Origin: Paenibacillus farraposensis
Lineage (GTDB): Bacteria; Bacillota; Bacilli; Paenibacillales; Paenibacillaceae
DNA: 64,000 nucleotides
Direction: 5' to 3'
NCBI RefSeq assembly: GCF_020736845.1
Contig: NZ_JAFFQR010000029.1
Span: 62,001-126,000, forward strand
Within the stretch, counting starts at the first letter, position 1; each line of letters opens with the position of its first letter. Under the pieces are notes generated by a model. The model saw only the letters and a program-made list of their open reading frames with translations. It had not been told where the DNA came from and did no database searches. Positions 8,662 to 15,887 of this stretch are shown in pieces. The translations under genes were made by a program, and so were the position numbers.

Positions 8662-9908
8662 TATTCTCTCTTTGAACTGGCTGAGGATTTGTTCCACAAA
8701 GGATATCGGGATATAACAGCTTACCTTTATGAAAACGTGGCTGAGAGCGAAAGAAAACAACATTCAGAACGACTTGCTGTATGCCAGTATCGGCTGTTCA
8801 GCCTTCGGATAGGGAAGGATCAGGCTCAAAATCTTCAAACGGCTGCTAAATTTGAACCTTTTGTCGACCGTTTGGATGAAGTTGACCAACTGGATGCCCT
8901 GAAAGACTTGGCAAACGTGTATAGATCATTGAAATGTGGGATAAGGTCTATAAATTTTCATGTCAAATGTATAAGTTAGGACAGATTCAATACGATTTAG
9001 CTCATAACTCCAAGCGTGAAATTAAACTGGATAAGAAACTTAGCAGGCCTCTTTTTGTATACATAGCCTACGCTGAACTGTTGTGTGCATATGCTTGTGA
9101 TGCGAATGGAGATCATGAACAGGCTTTAGAGCATATACATGGCTATACTACTCTAAATTGGGTTAAGGAAACTGATTCAGATACAATCCAATGGTTAGGT
9201 AAATTTGAGCAATGGGCTAAAATTAATACCTACGTTAATAGGCTTATGTCTGGAGATATGAGTGTGCTGTCAGATTACGTTGGCCATATATCAGGCGGAC
9301 AACATATTTTTGCTGAGCTTTTAAACGTTGTAGAAGTAGCTAATCGGTACAACATCGACATTGATCATATTCTTCAGCGCTTCGAACCCCAAATTGCAGT
9401 TTATCGAGATCAAGCATACACGAGTATATTAACAGAGCAGCAAGTTATATTCGAAGAAACTGTACGATTCTGGTATAAGTTGGCCAAATACAACCTGAAC
9501 AAAGGCAGATATTCATATGGTTTCAAATGTTTAATAGAAGCTTTGGAAAATGCTGGTATAATTAACCATGCGCTACTTATTTCTAATTGTGCAGGCTTAT
9601 TTTTCCGTTTCAGTGAATACGCTGATCCTGAAACACGGGCACAATTTTATTCTGCTTATGAGGAGGTGTGGAAAAAAATGATCAAGAAGATGGCTTTAGT
9701 TTTGGCAACAACTAGCTTTTTACTGGTATTCGCACTACCAGTTCCAGGCGGAATCGCAAGTCTAACATTATCCAAGTTCAAGGGCATATTGGCACGGCTT
9801 AATAAATTATCCAATTATTACCATAGACCGACTTTCATGCTGGTCTTTTTTTGTGACTTTTTGGCTAAAAAAGATCATAATGCTTTTGTTCATTACCTCC
9901 TAAAATGA
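8662..9908 (+). pseudogene. Rap/NprR/AimR-like TPR regulator, 5'-truncated and frameshifted
   Basis: All-helical protein with repeated helix pairs such as ALKDLANVYRSL, AYAELLCAYACDANGDHEQA and NKGRYSYGFKCLIEALENAG, typical of peptide-responsive TPR regulators (Rap, NprR, PlcR, AimR). The frame is cut by a TAA at 8659, so the expected N-terminal HTH or 3-helix domain is absent. A one-base loss in the A-run at 8932-8934 breaks the frame between YRSLK and MWDKVYK. At 9678 a GAGGAGGTG-led ATG starts a secretion-signal-like segment (MIKKMALVLATTSFLLVFAL) fused in frame to the receptor's end. In Rap-Phr pairs the peptide gene overlaps the receptor end in this way. The frame then runs through a terminator-like hairpin, so this tail is probably also damaged. 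Confidence 0.6.
9825..9852 (+). terminator. Terminator after TPR regulator/peptide
   Basis: AGACC ... GGTCT stem followed by seven T. It lies inside the extended open frame, which suggests the original coding region ended earlier. Confidence 0.55.
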
Positions 9909-9928
9909 TTCATTAGGGGGTAATGAAC

Positions 9929-10093
9929 ATGAACAATGATGAAAATTTAACGTTAAATCAACAGATAGAAAGTGCCAGACAACGATTGCATGATCTTTAT
10001 AAACAATATGGTTTTGGACATGCTTGCGTACTTGAGCAGGCTATGTTTTTGGACGAACTAATTAATCAGTACAATCGTATGTATTCAGAATAA
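9929..10093 (+). CDS. Spo0E-like aspartyl-phosphate phosphatase, 54 aa
   Basis: Small two-helix protein of the Spo0E family, which dephosphorylates Spo0A-P and so delays sporulation. Helix 1 carries QQIESARQRLHDLYKQYGFG, and helix 2 carries the signature region EQAMFLDELINQY in place of the usual SQELD. The Leu-Asp pair is kept but the Ser is replaced by Ala, so activity is uncertain. The start at 9929 has AGGGGG at the right distance; an ATG 6 nt earlier is too close. It follows the decayed TPR regulator, so the locus looks like a phosphorelay-modulating cluster. Confidence 0.75.
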   Translation: MNNDENLTLNQQIESARQRLHDLYKQYGFGHACVLEQAMFLDELINQYNRMYSE

Positions 10094-10340
10094 ACATCAA
10101 TATGTTCAGTCAGAAACCACATCCTTCCTTATGCAAAAATATGCCTCTTCCCAATCCCACGTAACGATTATAATATTCTATAAAATGGATTACTTGAGAT
10201 AAAAATAAAAGCACATCCTCATGTAATAAAATGTAAATATATTATTATATTGCTTCGCTTTATTCGTCAGTGTTCAGGTGTGTGGAAAATAAAACTTAAA
10301 GGAAAACGATAGCTGGATCGGCTACATTTAGTTGGACAAC
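10094..10340. other. AT-rich spacer without recognised gene
   Basis: Region between the Spo0E-like gene and the terminator of the TetR gene. No ORF with a ribosome binding site, repeat or RNA is recognised on either strand. Confidence 0.5.
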
Positions 10341-10365
10341 AAAAAGGCCGGCTCATCGGCCGACC
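10341..10365 (-). terminator. Terminator downstream of tetR-type gene
   Basis: On the minus strand GGCCG-ATGAG-CCGGCC is followed by TTTTTG. It lies about 115 nt after the TetR stop. Confidence 0.6.
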
Positions 10366-10479
10366 TGATTCACCGAGGCTCGAAAGCTGCGGTGTTGTTC
10401 CTCATTTGATTTTCCATGATATAAATTTACCACAGCAAAAGTCCAGTGGCGGGCCACTTCTAGGCCATAATCAGGACAA

Positions 10480-11028
10480 TTATAGGCCACAAAAAAACTC
10501 TTGAAAAAGTCGAATGAGTGTTGAGATTTCTTCTATAGTTTCTTTTTGGCCATTCTTTATCCACATCACCCAAATTTCAAAAACACCAGCACTCATAAAG
10601 TGAATCCAATAGTCTCGTTTCGCACCTGTCCAGTCTGGAAAGGGAATGATCTCATCATAAAATTGAGTAATATGGTTCTTAAAAATTTGATAAAGTAACC
10701 CTGTGTAATCACTTTCAATGGCTAATTGAAAATCATGGGATAATTCAAGAAAAAAGTTGGTCATATCTGTTATTTTTTGTTCATGATTTCTTTTGAATGC
10801 AATTTTATTGAATATATCCGCAAATTTAGGTTCGTAGTACTCCACCAATACATGTTCAAGACTTTCGTAATTTCTATAAAATGCCATCCGGCTGACTCCA
10901 GCTTTTTTAACGAGTTCTGAAATCGTCAATTTTGATATTTTTTTTGTTTGCAAAAGCTCCAGCAATGCAATAGTAATCCATTCTCTTGTGTCTTTTTTTA
11001 AAATTTGTGCGTGTTCAGTTGCTGCCAT
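10480..11028 (-). CDS. TetR family transcriptional regulator
   Basis: 182 residues. N-terminal HTH at about residues 30-60 (LTISELVKKAGVSRMAFYRNY), with a ligand-binding domain resembling the dihydroxyacetone-kinase-regulator TetR subgroup. It is divergent from an SDR reductase gene across a 117-bp region holding a perfect inverted repeat, so it probably represses that reductase and itself. Base composition is lower in GC than the flanking housekeeping genes. Ligand unknown. Confidence 0.85.
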   Translation of the reverse strand: MAATEHAQILKKDTREWITIALLELLQTKKISKLTISELVKKAGVSRMAFYRNYESLEHVLVEYYEPKFADIFNKIAFKRNHEQKITDMTNFFLELSHDFQLAIESDYTGLLYQIFKNHITQFYDEIIPFPDWTGAKRDYWIHFMSAGVFEIWVMWIKNGQKETIEEISTLIRLFQEFFCGL

Positions 11029-11067
11029 AACACTTCCTCCATTTTGTCACATATGCTTGTTCCTTCA

Positions 11068-11122
11068 TTGCTATTGATAATGTTCAGTCTTATTATAGTG
11101 TACAACATGTTACAGGTGTAAC
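11068..11122 (+). promoter_or_regulatory. Promoter and putative TetR operator for the reductase gene
   Basis: TTGCTA, 17-bp spacer, TATTAT. The inverted repeat GTTACA-GG-TGTAAC at 11109-11122 lies just after the expected transcription start, a typical repressor position. Binding by the divergent TetR protein is an inference. Confidence 0.55.
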
Positions 11123-11145
11123 GTTAACTGAGAGGAGTATTTACG

Positions 11146-12189
11146 ATGTCAGCAAATAACAAACCATTAGTGCTTGTGACCGGAGGTTCAGGTTTTATCG
11201 CCGTTCATATCATTTTGAAATTATTAGAAAAAAAGTATCGTGTGCGAGCAACACTTCGTACAATGAGTAGACAAGGTGAAGTGAAAGCCATGTTAATGTC
11301 AGGCGGGGTGACAAATTTCGAGGATTTGTCATTTGTTCAAACAGATTTAACTTCTGATAAGAACTGGGATAATGCTATTAAAGGAGCAGATTATGTCATC
11401 CATGTCGCTTCTCCAACACCCAATAAAATTTATAAAGATGAAAATGAAATGATTCAACCGGCACGTGAGGGTGTTTTACGAGTGTTAAGAGCAGCACGTG
11501 CTGCAGGTGTCAAACGTGTTATTTTAACTTCTGCTTTCGGAGCGATTGGTGTGGGACATAAGCATCACATAGGGCCGTATACCGAAGAAGATTGGTCCAA
11601 TACGGACGCAAGGATTCATCCATATCAAAAGTCCAAGACACTCGCTGAAAAAGCTGCTTGGGAATTTATCCAACAAGAAGGGGACGGATTAGAATTTGCA
11701 ACAGTAAATCCTGTTGGTGTGATGGGGCCAATCCTAGGTAATGATTATTCTCATTCAAATGATATTGTTCGCCAAATGTTAGAGGGCAAACTAAAGTATG
11801 TCCCAAAAATTTATTCTGATTATGTAGATGTTCGAGATGTAGCAGAGTTGCATATTTTAGCAATGGTGCGTTCCGAAGCAAGTGGAGAGCGCTTTATAGC
11901 TTCTAGTGCAGAGAATCTTTCAACGTTAGAGATTGCGAATATTTTGAGGGAAAATTTAGGGGAAGATGCTAAAAACGTGCCGGTGAGGGAAATTCCGAAT
12001 ATTATCGTTCGTTTTGCGGCGGTTTTCAATCCTAAATTAAGAATGATTGCAACACTCTTGGGAAAAGATATGTCAACGAGTAATCAAAAAGCCAAACGTC
12101 TACTTGGATGGACACCACGTTCGGCAGAAGAAGCAATTATAGCAACTGGTAAAAGTATGATGAAAGTCATCAAAGGACAGATGAAGTAA
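11146..12189 (+). CDS. Extended SDR NAD(P)-dependent reductase (dihydroflavonol-4-reductase-like)
   Basis: 347 residues. Rossmann motif VTGGSGFIAVHI at residues 10-21, and the active-site pair in YQKSKTLAE matching the YxxxK of extended SDRs. It resembles the aldehyde/ketone reductases related to dihydroflavonol reductases and yeast Gre2. Role likely reduction of a reactive carbonyl compound, inferred from family. Start behind GAGAGGAG. Controlled with high likelihood by the divergent TetR protein. AT-rich relative to neighbours. Confidence 0.85.
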   Translation: MSANNKPLVLVTGGSGFIAVHIILKLLEKKYRVRATLRTMSRQGEVKAMLMSGGVTNFEDLSFVQTDLTSDKNWDNAIKGADYVIHVASPTPNKIYKDENEMIQPAREGVLRVLRAARAAGVKRVILTSAFGAIGVGHKHHIGPYTEEDWSNTDARIHPYQKSKTLAEKAAWEFIQQEGDGLEFATVNPVGVMGPILGNDYSHSNDIVRQMLEGKLKYVPKIYSDYVDVRDVAELHILAMVRSEASGERFIASSAENLSTLEIANILRENLGEDAKNVPVREIPNIIVRFAAVFNPKLRMIATLLGKDMSTSNQKAKRLLGWTPRSAEEAIIATGKSMMKVIKGQMK

Positions 12190-12245
12190 CATCTTGACAA
12201 TCCATCTGTGAAAAGTTCATATTTGTCATTAAGCTGTCTGTAACC

Positions 12246-13034
12246 TTGCTGACACTCATTTTTTTATTGGTAATTTCCATCCCTGTTTCCGCAAATCCAG
12301 CAGAGTCAGACTCACAAGGCTTAGAACCCTTTAAAGATGCAAGTACAAAAAGCGAATCGGGAATTGACGACTACTTAAAACAAATGGGCTTTACTGACGA
12401 AGAATTAGACTTTACGTCATTGGGATTAAAAAAAGACATTGCAAGTAATGGTGACACAAAAATAAAAGTCGAGAAATTAGACCCTGAAGTGGTTGTTAAA
12501 GATGAATTTGGCTAGACAGTCGCACCGTCAGATAAAATCTCCACTCAGGATGTCAGGGATGGAATTTTCAGATTGCACGGCTATGCAATTAAAAATGGTT
12601 CTGCAAATAGCGCAGAAAATAGATACTCCATTTATGCTCAGTATAGCTGGGACAGAGGCCCTCTAAATTATTATACCGATACACTTGCAATGGCCTGGCA
12701 AAGTAAGGTAACTCCTTATGGATCACCTTATAGCGTCCATAACTGGAGAAGTGGTTCCCATCTTTATCAGTACACCAATGAAGTATAGAAGAATTAAAAT
12801 GAAGGCAATTCTTTTGAGGTAGATATGTTTGGATATCCAGATCCACAAGATGGTTATGCAAAACAAGAAGTAAGAGCTCCAAAATCACTTGCCGGCCAAA
12901 CTGGTTCAGTGAAAATTGGTTATGCTCACAAGACCATTCCTGGTGTAGCATTAGCAATACTTAATTATTTCAGCATTGACTTCTCTGGCGCAGGACAACA
13001 GGAATACACAGACAGATTCAATTTCTCTTTCTAA
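12246..13034 (+). pseudogene. Secreted protein gene interrupted by in-frame stops
   Basis: One frame runs through about 260 codons broken only by stops: TAG at 12513, TAG at 12786 and TAA at 12792. The beginning encodes a hydrophobic leader (TLIFLLVISIPVSA) followed by an acidic segment (GIDDYLKQMGFTDEELDF). The rest is Tyr/Gly/Asn-rich (YSIYAQYSWDRG, FEVDMFGYPDPQDGYA) and ends in FNFSF. Similar secreted Bacillales proteins exist but I do not recognise a named family. No start with a ribosome binding site is clear, so the 5' end may also be damaged. A strong terminator follows. Confidence 0.65.
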
Positions 13035-13052
13035 AATAATTCACAAAAAAAT

Positions 13053-13086
13053 AAAGGTACCGGGCAAAGATTATGCCGGTACCTTT
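13053..13086 (+). terminator. Terminator of the secreted-protein pseudogene
   Basis: AAAGGTACCGG / CCGGTACCTTT perfect 11-bp stem followed by AAAT-rich sequence. Confidence 0.8.
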
Positions 13087-13108
13087 AAATTAGTTGGAGG
13101 TCATAAAT

Positions 13109-13276
13109 ATGGTCTATTTATACATGCTTATCAGTCTCATAGTGTTTAATGTTGTGGTTTTCATTCTCTCTCTGTTTAATATTCATATAATTAAAGGTGA
13201 TGAAACAGTTTATATATTGTTAGTCTTGATAATTGGCATTCTCCTTCATAATTCCGAAAATAAGAAGAATAAGTAA
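13109..13276 (+). CDS. Small two-helix membrane protein, 55 aa
   Basis: ATG at 13109 is preceded by GGAGGT. The product has two predicted membrane helices (residues about 3-25 and 36-50) joined by a short polar loop and ends in a basic tail (NSENKKNK). The same architecture appears in the 56-aa protein at 37150-37320. Function unknown. Confidence 0.65.
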   Translation: MVYLYMLISLIVFNVVVFILSLFNIHIIKGDETVYILLVLIIGILLHNSENKKNK

Positions 13277-13318
13277 GCTTACCGATCAGACATCAATAGC
13301 TCCGCCTCCTTATTAACA

Positions 13319-13468
13319 TTATATGTGGCCATATCCTCCGTCTGTTTGCTGATCATAATTGGTAGATTGATGTTCTCTATAGGTATACGCCTGCGTAATC
13401 GCCGCTTCGCGCCGAACAAAACCAATCTGCCGGTACTGCCGGACCGTCTCCAGATATTCCTCCACCAC
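13319..13468 (-). pseudogene. Unrecognised gene fragment
   Basis: An open stretch of 49 codons, beginning with the look of a C-terminal helix (EEYLETVRQYRQIGFVRREA), is followed after its stop by GGAGGCGG and an ATG with only three further codons. This looks like the end of one gene and the truncated start of the next. I cannot assign the family. Confidence 0.3.
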
Positions 13469-13547
13469 GAGGAGACCAACTGAAAAACTACTTTGATTTT
13501 TAGAAATTCAACATTTTTAGGGGGTCAAATATGATTCCCGGAACACG

Positions 13548-13584
13548 AAACGAGCCTTAGAAGCGATTCTAAAGGCCCGTTTTC
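13548..13584 (+). terminator. Isolated hairpin with T-rich tail
   Basis: AAACGAGCCTTAGAA and TTCTAAAGGCCCGTTT pair with one mismatch around a 5-nt loop and are followed by TCTTCTCTTC. No intact gene lies immediately upstream. Confidence 0.6.
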
Positions 13585-13713
13585 TTCTCTTCTCCATTAT
13601 CGCTATTCCCTCAACCGTGGTATAAATTTGGTGAGGTTAAAAGATGATGATCCTTACGTGTCTTTTGATTTATACAGCAGCATGCCAATGCATGCATGTG
13701 AAATATCCGTTTG

Positions 13714-14211
13714 TCAGATGCGGATTTCCGTCTCGTCCGGCACAAATTGGCGATATTGAAAATACATACGCAGCCGCCAGTGCAGCAAGGTGCCGAAGGC
13801 CAATATGAAAAATAGCCCTGCTGTCTGGGGAATGGTAATGTAATGCTCAATAAACTCGTGCAGCAGCAGTCGGACGATCAGCAGGCTGAACAGGATAAAA
13901 AAGAAGGTGCGTGAGCGTTGCACGAAAACCTGTCCATCCTGCAGTTCAAACTTGGTGCTGCGGATCAGCGGATAGGAAAAAATAAACCAGCCTATCAAAA
14001 AAGCGCCAAGTGCCCAAAGCCAGGGAACCCGTACCTCCGGCACAACAAACATCATAAAGCCAGTGCTCATGCCGAGCGGCGGGATGATAATCTTTTTGGC
14101 GTTAATGGGGCGGTGACCTGTCTTCATACGGATGAAAATAGCCGAAATTGCGATCAGGATCATGCCGAAGGTCGCACCATATTGCAAAATCGGGGTGCTG
14201 ATATGAAACAT
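13714..14211 (-). CDS. CcdC-like membrane protein
   Basis: 165 residues, about five membrane helices. It matches the CcdC family (DUF1453) of Bacillus, originally linked to cytochrome c maturation operons; typical features are IFIRMKTGHRPI near the start and the central VPWLWALGAFLIGW. Actual function in the family is unclear. The next gene downstream of its promoter side is a BdbC-like thiol oxidoreductase, giving a loose link to thiol-disulfide chemistry. Confidence 0.75.
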   Translation of the reverse strand: MFHISTPILQYGATFGMILIAISAIFIRMKTGHRPINAKKIIIPPLGMSTGFMMFVVPEVRVPWLWALGAFLIGWFIFSYPLIRSTKFELQDGQVFVQRSRTFFFILFSLLIVRLLLHEFIEHYITIPQTAGLFFILAFGTLLHWRLRMYFQYRQFVPDETEIRI

Positions 14212-14378
14212 GGACTGAGGCCCCCTCTATAAGGAATATAAGCGTTATTGGACAGACTGCAAATCCTTATCATTATACCACAAATTTAATGGATATATTT
14301 AGTTGCAGTCTTTCCTCCGGCAAGCGGATTATACGCTTCTAGGATGGCACCTGGCCCTATAATCAGGTCTCTCTTATG

Positions 14379-14855
14379 TTATGCGACTTCCCCGGCTTGT
14401 ACCCCTACCTGCGCTGATTTTTTCTCCTGGCGCATGATATAACCCATAGCTGCAATAATAAGGATAAAGGCCACGAGGGCAAGAAAAGGAATGGTGATAA
14501 AATCAAACCAGTTCAGGTAATCCTGTTCACAGGATACTCTGCCGCAGGAGGTTGAAGCTTGCGCAGCTGCTTTGGCGGCTGCATGGATACGCTGAATGGT
14601 AAAGTGGTAGGCCGCAATTGCACCTCCAATGATCGCCAGTGGCATGACATACCGGCGTATTCCTGTATCTCCCCTAAAATAAGCAATTCCGAGTAACAGG
14701 GTCAGGGGATACATCAGAATGCGCTGAAACCAGCACAGCTTACAAGGTTCATATCCCAAAATTTCACTGAGATACAGACTGCCCAAGGTGGCCACACAAG
14801 CTACTATCCAGGCAGCAAACAAAGCAATATCCGTTTTTTTAAACGATCCAATCAT
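14379..14855 (-). CDS. bdbC: Disulfide oxidoreductase, DsbB/BdbC family
   Basis: 158 residues, four membrane helices. It transfers electrons from a thiol oxidase (BdbD-type) to quinone. Both cysteine pairs are visible: CKLC in the first extracytoplasmic loop and CGRVSC in the second. RIHAAAKAAAQAS is a slightly extended second loop. No bdbD is adjacent, so the partner must be elsewhere. Start at 14855 has AAAGGAG upstream. Confidence 0.88.
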   Translation of the reverse strand: MIGSFKKTDIALFAAWIVACVATLGSLYLSEILGYEPCKLCWFQRILMYPLTLLLGIAYFRGDTGIRRYVMPLAIIGGAIAAYHFTIQRIHAAAKAAAQASTSCGRVSCEQDYLNWFDFITIPFLALVAFILIIAAMGYIMRQEKKSAQVGVQAGEVA

Positions 14856-14990
14856 TGTAGCACTCCTTTTTCATTCAAATGGTGATAGTATGAACTCATC
14901 GTGTCTTGTCCGATCGGCGGGCACCTGCCGATGTGATTGTCTTATTTTGTATTGTACTGTATTTTGAGTGCTGGGTCATTCTTAAACATG

Positions 14991-15019
14991 TTGACATCAT
15001 TCACTAGCATTTTTATAAT
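14991..15019 (+). promoter_or_regulatory. Consensus sigma-A promoter of the nitroreductase gene
   Basis: TTGACA, exactly 17 bp, TATAAT: perfect match in both hexamers. It predicts strong expression unless repressed. Confidence 0.85.
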
Positions 15020-15092
15020 TACATTAGTTTAGGAAGTTAATAAGGATTTAAAGATAAATATATATTATGTGAACAATAGGAGTGTGCCCTGA

Positions 15093-15719
15093 ATGTCGAA
15101 CATCCAAAAAAATGAAACTCTGTCCGTTATTAGTGAGAGACACGCTGTAAAAAGTTATGTTAAAGATTTCAAATTGCCAGCAGAAGATCTGGAGGCTATT
15201 TTGACAGCTGCGGTACAAGCTCCTTCGGCCTGGAATCTTCAGCACTGGAAATTCCTCGTCATTGAGAGCGAAGAGGACAAGCAAAAATTGCTGCCTATCG
15301 CCTACAACCAAGGCCAAGTAGCGGAAAGCTCCGTAACGATTGCCGTACTGGGGGATTTGGAAGCGAACCGTAACGCAGTTATTTATGATCAGGCGGTACA
15401 GGCGGGCACAATGCCGGCAGAGATCCGTGACGCTTTGGTAGGCCAAATCAACGGCGCATACCAAAATCCGCAAATCGCTCGTGATGCAGCGGTTTTGAAT
15501 TCCGCTTTGGCAGCCCAAAACATAATGCTGGCTGCCAAGTCTCTGGGCTATGACACTTGCGCTCTGGGCGGATTCATTCCGCAGCAGCTGATTGAGCAAT
15601 TCAACATTCCTGAACGATATCTGCCAGTTATGCTCATTAGTGTAGGTAAGGCACAAGTGCCGGCACGTCCATCAGGACGTTTCCCGCTGTCTGAAGTTGT
15701 TGTAAAAGGCAGCTTCTAA
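15093..15719 (+). CDS. Nitroreductase family protein
   Basis: FMN-dependent NAD(P)H oxidoreductase, 208 residues. The N-terminal ISERHAVKSY matches the RRSxRxF-type FMN-phosphate motif, APSAWNLQHW is the second FMN site, and the C-terminal LGGFIPQQLIEQF / YLPVMLISVGKA are family hallmarks. Likely a detoxifying quinone or nitro-compound reductase; true substrate unknown. Transcribed from the consensus promoter upstream and followed by an unusually long stem-loop. Confidence 0.88.
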   Translation: MSNIQKNETLSVISERHAVKSYVKDFKLPAEDLEAILTAAVQAPSAWNLQHWKFLVIESEEDKQKLLPIAYNQGQVAESSVTIAVLGDLEANRNAVIYDQAVQAGTMPAEIRDALVGQINGAYQNPQIARDAAVLNSALAAQNIMLAAKSLGYDTCALGGFIPQQLIEQFNIPERYLPVMLISVGKAQVPARPSGRFPLSEVVVKGSF

Positions 15720-15741
15720 TAAGAGTTGTTCTCTCTAAAGC

Positions 15742-15853
15742 AAAAGGGTGTTCCTGCAACCATTGATATGCTCCCCCATACAGTAACAGGTTTTTATTTT
15801 TCACCTGTCTACTGTATGGGGAGCAGTTCTCGTGGTTGAGGGAACACCCTTTT
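15742..15853. repeat. 112-bp nested inverted repeat between convergent genes
   Basis: Outer arms AAAAGGGTGTTCC / GGAACACCCTTTT (13 bp, perfect). Next CAACCA / TGGTT(G). Inner arms GCTCCCCCATACAGTA / TACTGTATGGGGAGC with a one-base bulge, then ACAGG / CCTGT around a T-rich loop. It lies between the nitroreductase and mprF, which converge. Terminator function for both is likely, but it is far longer than needed and resembles a small mobile inverted-repeat element. Confidence 0.8.
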
Positions 15854-15887
15854 CTTGTGTTAAGGTTTGTTGTAAGTATGCTCTCGT

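Noticed and set aside
12246..13034. Selenocysteine or other stop-codon recoding as explanation for the in-frame stops
   Set aside because: The stops are TAG, TAG and TAA rather than TGA, differ from each other, and no recoding element is visible. Decay is simpler.
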